Of a stretch of 64,000 nucleotides of DNA, positions 25,906-35,057 are shown in pieces. The translations under genes and the position numbers were made by a program. Below the pieces are notes generated by a model. That model made no database searches and had not been told where the DNA came from. It saw only the letters and a list, made by a program, of their open reading frames with translations. This stretch comes from Bacillota bacterium (GTDB taxonomy: Bacteria > Bacillota > UBA4882 > UBA8346): positions 1-64,000 of the forward strand of contig JAEYGI010000015.1 in NCBI GenBank assembly GCA_023402395.1. The letters run 5' to 3'. How positions within the stretch are numbered: position 1 is the first letter of the stretch; every line of letters starts with the position of its first letter.

Positions 25906-26502
25906 ATGCCCACCAAAGATATGCCCAAAAAGATTCTCGATGCCACGCTCGAGGTGATCGCCAAGGAAAAGATCAGCGGGACGCGGATGCATCTCATCGC
26001 CGAGGAGGCGGAGATGACCCAGTCCAATCTGCATTATTACTTTCCCACCAAGAATGATCTGCTGATCTCCCTGCTTGATGAGATTCAGGCCCGGTTTTCG
26101 GAGCACCGGCGGCAGGTTGTCGACCTGGAGGCGCAGTCATTCGGGGAGAACCTCCACGCTATTTTCAAAGAAAAGCAAGAGGTGATCCTGAACGAGAAGA
26201 AGCTGGATTATGTTCAGTTCGATTATTGGGTGCAAGGGACGGTGGACCCGGAGGTCCGGGCCACCTTTCAGAAGACCTTCAACATCTGGCGGCGCGATAT
26301 CGGGGCGGTGTTCGCCAAGGGCCGGTTTGCCCCGGAGGGAGCCGCCGAATATTTGCCAATGGTGCCGTACCTGATGGTTTCCTTGATGATGGGGGCATCG
26401 ATGCAATATCTGATCGATGAGGGGAAATTTGACCTGGATCAATATTTCGCCGTTGCCGAGCGGATGATCCTGAACCTGCTGGGCGCGGAGACTGAAGATT
26501 AA
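25906..26502 (+). CDS. TetR-family transcriptional regulator
   Basis: A 198-residue regulator with an N-terminal TetR helix-turn-helix (ILDATLEVIAKEKISGTRMHLIAEEAEMTQSNLHYYF, split here by function: helices 1-3 and the YYF recognition end) and an all-helical ligand-binding C-terminus. It is embedded between ygeW and a PLP enzyme on the same strand, so it is probably a local regulator of the heterocycle cluster. E. coli lacks a TetR gene at this position. Confidence 0.88.
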   Translation: MPTKDMPKKILDATLEVIAKEKISGTRMHLIAEEAEMTQSNLHYYFPTKNDLLISLLDEIQARFSEHRRQVVDLEAQSFGENLHAIFKEKQEVILNEKKLDYVQFDYWVQGTVDPEVRATFQKTFNIWRRDIGAVFAKGRFAPEGAAEYLPMVPYLMVSLMMGASMQYLIDEGKFDLDQYFAVAERMILNLLGAETED

Positions 26503-26543
26503 ACCGATTTCAACATTCATTTCGTCAAATGGAGGTCAGTCAA

Positions 26544-27905
26544 ATGGCGCAGCGCAAAATTCCGTTCGGTCCCACTTATGAAGAGATGCTCCGGCCCGAG
26601 ACCATCGATCCGGCCATCCGGAGCCGGGCCTTGGGGGCCTTATCAGCCAATGAGCTGGATCCGATCAATCTGTTCAATATCACCTGGAAAGACGGGAAAG
26701 ACAAGGTCCGGAAGCTGGTCTTGTCCCCGGAGCTTACCGGAGTGGACGCCAATATCCTGGTCATGCTGGGCAAGGATTTCCCGTCCGGTTCCCATAAAGT
26801 CGGACCTGCTTACGCGACCTTGATCGAGGGTTGCGTCGACGGGGAGATCATCCCGGGCGAACACACCATTCTCGGCCCGTCCACCGGCAATTTCGGAATC
26901 GGGGTCTCCTATATCTGCAACCTCATGGGCTATCAGGCCGTGGTAATCATGCCCGACAACATGAGCAAAGAGCGGTACGAGCGGATCCGGAAATACGGCG
27001 CCGAGCTTGACCTGACTCCGGGGACCGAGTCCGACGTCATTCTGACCTTGCAACGGACCCATGAACTGAAAAAGAACCCCAGGAACAAACCCCTGGCCCA
27101 GTTCGAACTCTTCCCCAATTACCGTTTTCACCGGCACGTGACCGGCAATTCGGCCGTAGAGGCGGTCCGAGGGATCGGTAATGGCCGGATCGCCGCCTTT
27201 TGCTCCGCGCCGGGCTCGGCCGGGACCATCGCCGCCGGCGACGCCATCAAGCAGGCCTTTCCGGAGTGCAAGATCGCCGCGCTGGAGCCGTACGAATGCT
27301 CGACCCTGGCTAACGGCGGCCGGGGCCAGCACCGGATCGAGGGCATTGGCGACAAGATGTGCACCCTGATTCATAACGTGCTGACCACCGATTTCGTGAC
27401 CCTAATTTACGACGACGATTGCGTCAAGGCGTTGAAAGTAATCCATGACGCCCCGGAAGTTCTGGTCAGGTTGGGGGTCGCGCCGGAACTGGCCGGGAGC
27501 ATGCGGGATCTTTTCGGCGTCTCCGGCATCTGCAACATTCTGGGCGCGATCAAAATGGCCAAATACCTCCGGCTCGGCCCCGGCGACAACGTGGTCACCA
27601 TCGCCACCGATAGCTTTGACCGCTATCATTCGGTCCTGGAGGACCTGGACCGCCGGGTGCTGGAAACCTCCGGCGTTGTGCTGGAACGCTGGATTCGGGA
27701 TATTTTCCACGGCAGCGGCACGGAGCATATCTACGACTTCCGCCGGAAAGACCGGAAGGAGCAATTGTTCAAGCAGAAGGAGCAAGACTGGCTGCCCTTC
27801 GGCTACAGCAAGGAGTATATCGATTCCATGCGCTCCCCGTCGTTCTGGGAGGATGAATATCAGAAAATATCCGCCTATGATGAAAAGATCAAGGCCCTGC
27901 GCTGA
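26544..27905 (+). CDS. Fold-type II PLP-dependent lyase (cysteine synthase-like), not canonical YgeX
   Basis: A 453-residue PLP enzyme of the tryptophan synthase beta/cysteine synthase superfamily. The presumed Schiff-base lysine is in DFPSGSHKVGPAYA (about residue 88), the substrate loop GPSTGNFGIGVSY near 120, and a glycine-rich phosphate loop CSAPGSAGTIAAGD near 225. It is longer than YgeX (2,3-diaminopropionate ammonia-lyase, ~400) and lacks obvious YgeX sequence. It occupies the same cluster position, so ammonia elimination from a diamino or ureido acid is a reasonable inference. The ATG at 26544 sits 8 bases after GGAGG; an in-frame ATG at 26529 precedes that site. Confidence 0.78.
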   Translation: MAQRKIPFGPTYEEMLRPETIDPAIRSRALGALSANELDPINLFNITWKDGKDKVRKLVLSPELTGVDANILVMLGKDFPSGSHKVGPAYATLIEGCVDGEIIPGEHTILGPSTGNFGIGVSYICNLMGYQAVVIMPDNMSKERYERIRKYGAELDLTPGTESDVILTLQRTHELKKNPRNKPLAQFELFPNYRFHRHVTGNSAVEAVRGIGNGRIAAFCSAPGSAGTIAAGDAIKQAFPECKIAALEPYECSTLANGGRGQHRIEGIGDKMCTLIHNVLTTDFVTLIYDDDCVKALKVIHDAPEVLVRLGVAPELAGSMRDLFGVSGICNILGAIKMAKYLRLGPGDNVVTIATDSFDRYHSVLEDLDRRVLETSGVVLERWIRDIFHGSGTEHIYDFRRKDRKEQLFKQKEQDWLPFGYSKEYIDSMRSPSFWEDEYQKISAYDEKIKALR

Positions 27906-28323
27906 CCGTTCCATTTCCCCTTCTGGTTTGGGGAACGGGCTAATATTCATAGTCTGAGCGTTAAAATATTTGATTGATACTCTTCTATCGCCTGAATTTT
28001 GTCTCCGAATCGCCCGGAGAACCGGTTTTTATAAGAATTTATAGGATAATGCCGGAAAAGAGGTGAACCGAAACGAAAATTTTGTTTCCAGGTTCGTTAG
28101 GAATCGTTCCGGTGTCGGAAATGATCAGTTTTTAGCGGCGGAACGAAGTTTGGAACCGCCGGGATGATCAATGATTGCCGGGGTGAAATGATTTAAGAGC
28201 CTAAAATGGTATTTGGACCGCTGCGGGGAACGGCGGAGGAAAGCCGCGACTCCGCCGCCGGCATTCCCGGCCCGGCGGACGGGAACCGTAAGTATCACGA
28301 ACTCGTTGAAGGGGTGGGGCGCA
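27906..28323. other. 418-bp non-coding gap inside the heterocycle cluster
   Basis: It opens with a hairpin (ccgttcc with inner cccc against gggg and ggaacgg, about 27906-27938) without a T run. The rest is AT-rich, then GC-rich near 28220-28310, where rearranged ccgcc/ggcgg repeats could fold. No gene, tRNA or recognised riboswitch is seen. It probably carries a second promoter for the arcC-ygeY part. Confidence 0.4.
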
Positions 28324-29274
28324 ATGGGTTCCCATCGTAAAGTGGTCATCGCCCTCGGCGGCAACGCGCTTCAGGAAGCCGACACTCCGGCGACGGCCGA
28401 GGCCCAGTATGAGGTGGTCAAGCGAACGGCGGAGATCATTACCGATATCAAGTGCCGCTTCGGTTACGAACTGGCAGTGGTGCATGGCAATGGGCCCCAA
28501 GTGGGCCGGATCCTGCTCGCCTCGGAACTGGCCGCGGCGGCGACGCCCGCCATGCCGCTGGAAGTATGCATCGCCATGAGCCAGGGTTTTATCGGCTATC
28601 AGCTCCAGCAAGGGCTGAGTCACGCCTTGGCCATGCGTTATAAGCCGCTGCCGGTGGTGACCCTGATCACCCAGGTGGTGGTCGATCCGGGCGACCCGGC
28701 GTTTCAGAATCCCACCAAGCCCATCGGCCCTTTTTACCGGGAGGTCGAGGCCCGGCAGCTCATGGCCGAGCGGGGCTACCAAATGAAAGAGGACGCCGGC
28801 CGGGGCTGGCGGCGGGTGGTCGCTTCCCCCAAGCCGCAACGGATCGTCGAAATCCATTCGGTCCGGGAGCTATGGGATTCGACCATTGTGATCGCGGCCG
28901 GCGGCGGCGGGATCCCGGTGATCGAGCAGGAAGACGGGACGCTCGTCGGAGTGGCGGCGGTGATCGACAAGGATCTGGCCGCCGAAAAACTGGCCGAGGA
29001 GGTCGGCGCCGACATTTTAATGATTCTGACCGGGGTCGAGCGGGTGGCCCTCCGCTATCAACAGCCGGACCAGGCGGATCTGGACCGGCTGACCGTGGCC
29101 GAATGCCAGCGGTACGTCGGGGAAGGCCATTTCGCTCCCGGAAGCATGCTGCCGAAAGTTCAGGCGGCGATGGCCTTTGCCGCGCTCCATCCCGAGAAAC
29201 GGGCGTTCATCACGTCCCTGGCCAAAGCGGTGGACGCGTTGGCCGGCAAGGCTGGAACGGTGATTACGCAATAA
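28324..29274 (+). CDS. Carbamate kinase (YqeA/ArcC-like)
   Basis: A 316-residue amino-acid-kinase-family enzyme that transfers the phosphate of carbamoyl phosphate to ADP, giving ATP, CO2 and ammonia. Motifs: VVIALGGNAL at residue 6, VHGNGPQVGRILL near 55, VIAAGGGGIPV near 197 and VIDKDLAAEKLA near 220. Length matches ArcC/YqeA (~310). With YgeW and YgeY it completes the energy-conserving end of the pathway. The ATG at 28324 follows AAGGGGTGG; upstream frame extension is not supported. Confidence 0.93.
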   Translation: MGSHRKVVIALGGNALQEADTPATAEAQYEVVKRTAEIITDIKCRFGYELAVVHGNGPQVGRILLASELAAAATPAMPLEVCIAMSQGFIGYQLQQGLSHALAMRYKPLPVVTLITQVVVDPGDPAFQNPTKPIGPFYREVEARQLMAERGYQMKEDAGRGWRRVVASPKPQRIVEIHSVRELWDSTIVIAAGGGGIPVIEQEDGTLVGVAAVIDKDLAAEKLAEEVGADILMILTGVERVALRYQQPDQADLDRLTVAECQRYVGEGHFAPGSMLPKVQAAMAFAALHPEKRAFITSLAKAVDALAGKAGTVITQ

Positions 29275-29314
29275 GCCATGAGGCATTGATCCCATACGAG
29301 AAGGTGAAGCCGAT

Positions 29315-30553
29315 TTGAACAAGGTCGAAAAGCTGAAATGCGTCAAGTGCGGCCGGGAGTATCCGGCGTCCGGAATCCGTTATACCTGTGAGGACTGCGG
29401 CATTGACGGCATCCTGGACGTAGTCCTGGACTACGCGGCGATCAAAAAAGAAATGACCCCCGGGTATTTCCGGGCTAATTCTGATTATTCGCTCTGGCGC
29501 TATCTACCGGCCATTCCCATTGACGATCCTTCGGGAATCCAGCCGCTGCAGGTTGGCTGGACGCCGCTGTACGAGGTTCGCAAATTGGCCCGTGAAACCG
29601 GACTAGTCAGTTTCTATCTCAAAGACGACTCCCGTAATCCGACCGCTTCGCTGAAAGATCGGGCCAGCGCCGTCGGGGTCGCCAAGGCGCTCGAGCTGAA
29701 CCGCCCGGTGATCTGCGCCGCATCGACCGGAAACGCGGCTTCGTCACTGTCGGGCTTCGCCGCCAGCGCCGGGATTGAAACCTTTATCTTTGTTCCGGAG
29801 ACGGCGCCCGAGGCCAAAGTCACCCAACTGCTCATCTACGGTTCCCATGTCTTTCTGGTGAAGGGCACCTATGATCAGGCCGTGGAGCTATGCTTTCAGG
29901 CCGCCGCCGAATTCGGCTGGTACAACCGGAGCTGCGCGATTAACCCCTATCTGGTTGAGGGAAAGAAGACCGTATCTTATGAGATCTGCGAGCAACTGGG
30001 CTGGAAGGCGCCGGGGATCGCGGTGGTCGCGGTGGGCGACGGTTGCACCATCGCCGGGGTCTGGAAGGGATTCAAGGAATGTTTTCAACTGGGCCTGATT
30101 GACCGGCTGCCGAAGCTGGTGGGCGTCCAGGCCATCAACTCCAACCCGGTGACCCGGGCTTTCCAACGAAACAGCCTTGAATTCGATTACCAGACGCCCC
30201 AAACCATCGCCGACAGCATCTCGGTGGGAATCCCGCGTAACGGGATCAAGGCGCTGCAGGCGATTCGGGAATCGGGCGGATTGATGGTGGATGTCTCCGA
30301 CGCCGAAATTTTAGCCGCCATGAAGCTGTTGGCGCAGCGGACCGGGGTCTTCGGCGAGCCGGCCGGCGTCGCCGGTTTCGCCGGCATTCTGAAGCTTCGC
30401 GAGCTGGGACTGGTGTCCGGAGGTGAGCGAGTAGTCAGCATTGTCAGCGGCAGCGGGCTTAAGGATATTAAAAGCGCGGCCCTGGCAGCCGGGAAGGCCA
30501 CGGCGATCGCGCCCGATCTCGAAGAGGTCAAACGGATTGTCCTGCAGGGATAA
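29315..30553 (+). CDS. Threonine synthase-like fold-type II PLP enzyme with zinc ribbon
   Basis: A 412-residue PLP enzyme. The N-terminus has a zinc-ribbon-like CVKCGREYPASGIRYTCEDCG, as in threonine synthases. The lysine in DSRNPTASLKDRASAVG (around residue 113) is the expected PLP anchor, and AASTGNAASSLSGFAA near 140 the phosphate/substrate loop. Instead of a thr operon it sits between carbamate kinase and YgeY, so it more likely performs beta-elimination or replacement on a pathway amino acid (for example diaminopropionate or serine-like). This is the second type II PLP enzyme of the cluster. TTG start after GAAGGTGAAG. Confidence 0.8.
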   Translation: MNKVEKLKCVKCGREYPASGIRYTCEDCGIDGILDVVLDYAAIKKEMTPGYFRANSDYSLWRYLPAIPIDDPSGIQPLQVGWTPLYEVRKLARETGLVSFYLKDDSRNPTASLKDRASAVGVAKALELNRPVICAASTGNAASSLSGFAASAGIETFIFVPETAPEAKVTQLLIYGSHVFLVKGTYDQAVELCFQAAAEFGWYNRSCAINPYLVEGKKTVSYEICEQLGWKAPGIAVVAVGDGCTIAGVWKGFKECFQLGLIDRLPKLVGVQAINSNPVTRAFQRNSLEFDYQTPQTIADSISVGIPRNGIKALQAIRESGGLMVDVSDAEILAAMKLLAQRTGVFGEPAGVAGFAGILKLRELGLVSGGERVVSIVSGSGLKDIKSAALAAGKATAIAPDLEEVKRIVLQG

Positions 30554-30582
30554 CCCGAGTAAAGAGAACGGGGGAAGAAACA

Positions 30583-31827
30583 ATGGTCGATTTTGAACGG
30601 ATTTTAAACGCAGCCGAAAGCTACAAGTCGCAAATATCCCGGTTCCTGCGCGATTTGGTAGCCATCCCTAGCGAGAGCGCAGAGGAGCAGCAGGTTGTGC
30701 AGCGAATCAAACAGGAAATGGAGGCGGTGGGATTCGACCGGGTGGAGATCGACCCCATGGGCAATATCCTGGGTTACCTGGGCCACGGCAGTCATTTAAT
30801 CGCCATGGACGCCCATATCGATACCGTCGGGGTCGGCAACCCGAAACTCTGGGATTTCGATCCCTATCAAGGCATAGAGGATGATCAGATTATTGGCGGC
30901 CGGGGCACCAGCGATCAAACCGGAGGCATGGCGGCCATGGTTTACGCGGCCAAAATCATCAAGGACTTGAAGCTGGAAGGCGATTTCACCCTGGTAGTGG
31001 TGGGCTCGGTCCAGGAAGAGGATTGCGACGGCCTCTGCTGGCAGTATATTATCGAGCAATCGAAGCTCCGTCCGGAGTTCGTGGTGATCACCGAACCGAC
31101 GTCCTGTAACATTTACCGGGGCCAGCGCGGCCGGATGGAGATCAAAGTGGCCACTCAGGGCGTCAGTTGCCATGGTTCCGCCCCGGAACGGGGCGATAAC
31201 GCGATCTACAAGATGGCCCCGATCCTGCTTGAACTGCGGGCGCTTCACGGGAACCTGGCCTTCCACCCGTTCCTCGGCAAAGGCAGCCTCACGGTCTCCG
31301 AGATCTTCCATACCTCCCCGTCGCGCTGCGCGGTGGCCGACAGTTGTTGGATCTCGGTGGACCGGCGGTTGACCGCCGGCGAAGATAAGGAACTGGCCCT
31401 AAACCAGATCCGCAATCTGCCTTCGGTCAAGGCCGCCGGAGCGGAGGTGTCGATGTACGGGTACGAACGGCCGTCGCATACCGGATTGGTTTATCCCACC
31501 GAAGCGTATTTCCCGACCTGGTTCATTGAAGAGGATCATCCGGTCTGCGGAACCTTGTTGGAAGCCTACCGGAACCTCTTTCACCGCGAGCCGGTGCTTG
31601 ATAAATGGACCTTTTCGACCAACGGGGTTTCGATCATGGGCAAGTACGGGATCCCCTGCATCGGGTTTGGCCCGGGGCATGAGGATCAGGCCCACGCCCC
31701 CAATGAGAAAACCTGGAAGGACGAGTTGGTGAAAGCGGCCGCCATGTATGCCGCCATCCCGGGAGTGTATATCGGCGGGTATGCCGCGAATATGCCCCGG
31801 ATCACCGAAAATCTGGCCGAAAAATAA
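30583..31827 (+). CDS. ygeY: YgeY-type M20 peptidase/deacylase
   Basis: A 414-residue dinuclear metallohydrolase of the M20 family. Motifs: MDAHIDTVG near residue 74 (metal-binding His and Asp), GRGTSDQTGGMAA near 107 (bridging Asp), and VGSVQEEDCDG near 141 (catalytic and metal Glu). A C-terminal histidine follows in GFGPGHEDQAHAPNE. The sequence is recognisably YgeY, the hydrolase of uric-acid-type clusters that opens a ureido intermediate. ATG after GGGGGAAG; 29 bp after the preceding gene, so in the same transcript. Confidence 0.9.
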   Translation: MVDFERILNAAESYKSQISRFLRDLVAIPSESAEEQQVVQRIKQEMEAVGFDRVEIDPMGNILGYLGHGSHLIAMDAHIDTVGVGNPKLWDFDPYQGIEDDQIIGGRGTSDQTGGMAAMVYAAKIIKDLKLEGDFTLVVVGSVQEEDCDGLCWQYIIEQSKLRPEFVVITEPTSCNIYRGQRGRMEIKVATQGVSCHGSAPERGDNAIYKMAPILLELRALHGNLAFHPFLGKGSLTVSEIFHTSPSRCAVADSCWISVDRRLTAGEDKELALNQIRNLPSVKAAGAEVSMYGYERPSHTGLVYPTEAYFPTWFIEEDHPVCGTLLEAYRNLFHREPVLDKWTFSTNGVSIMGKYGIPCIGFGPGHEDQAHAPNEKTWKDELVKAAAMYAAIPGVYIGGYAANMPRITENLAEK

Positions 31828-31865
31828 CCTTGATTGGCGCGGACGAAAGCTGAGGTTGGTTGGGA

Positions 31866-32456
31866 ATGAACGTGGAAGGGGTGGTCCTGGCGGCCGGCTA
31901 TTCCAGCCGGGCCGGGGCGTTCAAACCGGAATTGGATCTGGGCGGCAAAACCGTCATTGAACGCTGCGTGGACGGCTTGGCGGCGGTCTGTTCCCGAGTT
32001 GTGGTCGTGGGCGGATTCCGGATCGAAAGGATCAGGGCGATCCTCGAAGGATATCCCGGGGTCGAGGTCGTTTACAACCGTGACTACGCGACCGGGATGT
32101 TCAGTTCGGTGAAAGCGGGAACGCTTCAGGTTCGGGCCGAGCGGTTCTTCGTCACTCCCGGCGACTATCCCCTGATCAACCCGGCGGTTTGCCGGGAGTT
32201 GCTCGCCGTGGACGGAGCAATCGTGATCCCGGCTTGGGGTGGACGGAAGGGTCATCCGGTGTTGATGGCCGGGTCCCTCGCCACCGCGCTGGTTCAAGCC
32301 GACGCCAGCGATAATCTGAGGGATTTTATCCACAGAAAAGGCTTTCAAACCCTGGAAGTGGACGACGAGGGGATTCTGCTGGACATCGATACTCCGGAGG
32401 ATTACCAGCGGATATTGAAACGATTTGAGGACGGAGGTGGCAACGATGGAAGTTGA
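31866..32456 (+). CDS. MocA-like molybdenum cofactor nucleotidyltransferase (YgfJ-like)
   Basis: A 196-residue nucleotidyltransferase. VVLAAGYSSRAG at residue 5 and the K of FKPEL form the NTP-binding site. PGDYPLI near 100 holds the metal-binding aspartate and GRKGHPVLM near 125 the product loop. Such proteins attach cytidylate to molybdopterin (MocA) for xanthine-dehydrogenase-type enzymes; E. coli YgfJ sits in the equivalent cluster. The gene overlaps the next one, a hydroxylase large subunit, by 11 bases, arguing for coupled synthesis of cofactor and apoenzyme. Confidence 0.87.
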   Translation: MNVEGVVLAAGYSSRAGAFKPELDLGGKTVIERCVDGLAAVCSRVVVVGGFRIERIRAILEGYPGVEVVYNRDYATGMFSSVKAGTLQVRAERFFVTPGDYPLINPAVCRELLAVDGAIVIPAWGGRKGHPVLMAGSLATALVQADASDNLRDFIHRKGFQTLEVDDEGILLDIDTPEDYQRILKRFEDGGGNDGS

Positions 32457-34584
32457 GATCAGCCGGCCCGCGCCCAAGGTCGACAACCGGGAAAAGCTGG
32501 CCGGAGAAGCGGTTTATCTGGGAGATCTGGTGCCGGAGGGAATGTTGTTCGCCAAAACGCTCCGTTCCGAGCGGCCCCGGGCCGTGATTAAAGCCGTTCA
32601 ACTTCCGCCGCTGCCGGAAGGCTATTTCATCGTGGACCGGCGGGACGTTCCGGGCAAAAACCGGGTCAAGATCATCCTTGACGATCAGCCGTTCTTCGCC
32701 GAGGACCGGGTCAATTATATCGGGGAGCCGATTCTGCTGGTGGTCGGGCCGGAGAAAGAACGCATCCTGGAGTTGCTGGCCGCGATCCGGGTTGATTACG
32801 AGGAACTGGCCCCCGTCTTGACGCTGGAAGAGGCTGAGCGGGGCGAGGTCGAGCCCATTTATGGCCAGCGGAACTGTTTCGCCGAATACCGTTATTCCCG
32901 GGGCGAGGCCGAAGCCAGGATGGCCGGGGCGCGGCGGGTCATTGAAGCCGAGTACCGCACCGGATACCAGGAACATGCCTATCTTGAGCCCCAGGGCGTC
33001 CTGGCGGTCTATAAGGACGGCAAGATTACCGTCCACGGCTCGATCCAGTGCCCGTATTACGTCAAAAACGCGCTGATTCAGGCGCTGGGCTGGGAGGCCG
33101 AACGGGTCAGGGTGGTCCAGACCACTACCGGGGGCGCCTTCGGCGGCAAAGAGGACTACCCGTCGCTGCTGGCTGGGCAAGCGGCGGTGGCGGCGCTCAA
33201 GACCAAGCGTCCGGTCCAATTGCTGCTCGATCGCGCCGAGGATATCGAAGCCACCACTAAGCGGCATCCGGCCGTAATCAAGCTCCGGGCGGGCCTGGAC
33301 GAAACGGATCGGCTGGTCGCCCTGGTGGCCGAGATTCGGATGAACGCCGGCGCTTACGCGGGGCTGTCCAACGTGGTCCTGCAACGGGCCATGTTCAATA
33401 TTGCCGGGGTTTATCATCTCCCCAGTCTGGCGGTGAAGGGGTGGGCTTTGGCCACCAATACCGTTCCGACCGGGGCCTTCCGGGGCTTTGGAGCACCGCA
33501 GGCCATCTTCGCCATTGAGTCCCATCTGGAGCGGATCGCCGCCGAAGTGGGCCGCGATTCCTTGGACTACAAGATGGCCCATATGGCGAGGCGGGGCGAT
33601 GCCACTGCCACCGGAGGAACGTACCGTCAGGACATCAAACTGCCGGAGCTGATTGCGGCGGTTGAGGCCATGTCCGGTTACCGCCGGAAGCGGGCCGAGT
33701 TTGACAAAAGCGCGGGCCGGACCCGGCACGGAATCGGCATCTCATTGTTCTTACATGGCTGCGGCTTTACCGGAAGCGGCGAGCGCGATCACATCCGGGC
33801 CCGGGTGAAACTGCGGCGGCTGGCCGACGGCCGGGTGGAGATCCTGGTCGCCAACGTCGATATGGGGCAGGGGCTTCAAACCGCCTTGTCGAAGATTGTG
33901 GCCCAAACCCTGGATCTGCCGCTGGACCGGATCGTCTTTGACCGCCCCGACACGGACCGGGTTCCGGATTCCGGGCCGACCGTGGCCTCGCGGACCGTGA
34001 TGATCGTCGGAAAATTATTGGAGCTGGCGGCCCGGCGCTTAAAAACCGCCGGAACCGGGGCGGGAGAGATCGAGGTCGTTGAGGACTACCGGCATCCCGA
34101 GGAGATGCGCTGGGATGACGGGACGTTCACCGGCGACGCCTATCCCGCCTATTCCTGGGGCGTGAACGCGGTCGAAGTTGAGGTCGATGCGGTGACCTGC
34201 GAGATTTCCATCACCGGCGTCTGGTCCGCCTTTGACGTGGGGACCGCCATTGACGAGCGGATCGTCCGAGGGCAGATTGAGGGCGGTATTTTGCAGGGCT
34301 TGGGTTATGGAAGCCTGGAAGTGATGGATTGCCAGGGGGGGCGGATTCAACAGCGGTCGGTGACCGATTATATCATTCCGACGGCGTTGGATTGCCCGGC
34401 CATTGCGAGCCGGCTGATTGACAACCCGTATGACGGCGGCCCGTTCGGGGCCAAGGGAGTGGGGGAGCTGACGCTGATTGGGGCCGCGCCGGCGCTGGCG
34501 GCCGCCGTGAGCCAGGCGGCGGGCATTCCGATCCGGCGGCTTCCGATCACGCCAGAATCGTTACTGGAGGTCTGCGGCAGATGA
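32446..34584 (+). CDS. Molybdenum hydroxylase large subunit, first set
   Basis: A 712-residue molybdopterin-binding subunit of the xanthine oxidase family. Conserved elements are GGAFGGKEDYPSLLA near residue 230, GAFRGFGAPQAIFAIE near 343, DMGQGLQTALSKIVAQ near 480, SGPTVASRTVMIVG near 515, and the catalytic glutamate in GPFGAKGVGELTL near 672. All are intact. It probably hydroxylates an N-heterocycle. The ATG at 32446 follows GGAGG. Four-base overlap with the iron-sulfur subunit gene downstream. Gene order here is large-FeS-FAD, opposite to the second set (FAD-FeS-large). Confidence 0.92.
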   Translation: MEVEISRPAPKVDNREKLAGEAVYLGDLVPEGMLFAKTLRSERPRAVIKAVQLPPLPEGYFIVDRRDVPGKNRVKIILDDQPFFAEDRVNYIGEPILLVVGPEKERILELLAAIRVDYEELAPVLTLEEAERGEVEPIYGQRNCFAEYRYSRGEAEARMAGARRVIEAEYRTGYQEHAYLEPQGVLAVYKDGKITVHGSIQCPYYVKNALIQALGWEAERVRVVQTTTGGAFGGKEDYPSLLAGQAAVAALKTKRPVQLLLDRAEDIEATTKRHPAVIKLRAGLDETDRLVALVAEIRMNAGAYAGLSNVVLQRAMFNIAGVYHLPSLAVKGWALATNTVPTGAFRGFGAPQAIFAIESHLERIAAEVGRDSLDYKMAHMARRGDATATGGTYRQDIKLPELIAAVEAMSGYRRKRAEFDKSAGRTRHGIGISLFLHGCGFTGSGERDHIRARVKLRRLADGRVEILVANVDMGQGLQTALSKIVAQTLDLPLDRIVFDRPDTDRVPDSGPTVASRTVMIVGKLLELAARRLKTAGTGAGEIEVVEDYRHPEEMRWDDGTFTGDAYPAYSWGVNAVEVEVDAVTCEISITGVWSAFDVGTAIDERIVRGQIEGGILQGLGYGSLEVMDCQGGRIQQRSVTDYIIPTALDCPAIASRLIDNPYDGGPFGAKGVGELTLIGAAPALAAAVSQAAGIPIRRLPITPESLLEVCGR

Positions 34585-35057
34585 CCGAGAGGATTGAATT
34601 TGTTTTAAACCGGGAACGGGTTGCGCTGGAAACCCATCCGTTGCGGCGGCTCCTCGATGTGCTGCGGGAGGATTTCAATTTAAAGGGAGTCAAGGAAGGC
34701 TGCGGCGAGGGCGAATGCGGCGCCTGCGCGGTGCTGGTCGACGGCAAGCTGGTCAATTCCTGCTTGGCCGCGATCGGAACAGTCCGCGGCGCCGAGGTCT
34801 TAACCATCGAAGGGTTCCGGGGGACCGAGCGCTTCAAGATCCTGGAGGCCGCCTTCGCCGAGGCGGGCGCGGTCCAATGCGGCTATTGCACGCCGGGGAT
34901 GCTGATGGCCGCCGAGGCGCTGCTATCGGGGAGTCCCCATCCCTCCGAGACCGAGATCCGGGCGGCCATCTCCGGCAATCTCTGCCGCTGCACCGGATAT
35001 GGCATGATCGTGGCCGCCATCGAAATGGCGGCCCGAAGAGGTGACGGCCTATGGTAG
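34581..35057 (+). CDS. 2Fe-2S subunit of molybdenum hydroxylase, first set
   Basis: A 158-residue electron-transfer subunit with two [2Fe-2S] clusters. The plant-ferredoxin-type motif CGEGECGACAV lies near residues 41-51 with a further Cys at NSCL, and the helical-domain cluster motifs are CGYCTPGM near 102 and CRCTGYG near 138. The ATGA overlap with the upstream large subunit and 7-base overlap with the FAD subunit show tight coupling. Its 158-residue length is normal for XdhC/CoxS-type subunits. Confidence 0.95.
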   Translation: MTERIEFVLNRERVALETHPLRRLLDVLREDFNLKGVKEGCGEGECGACAVLVDGKLVNSCLAAIGTVRGAEVLTIEGFRGTERFKILEAAFAEAGAVQCGYCTPGMLMAAEALLSGSPHPSETEIRAAISGNLCRCTGYGMIVAAIEMAARRGDGLW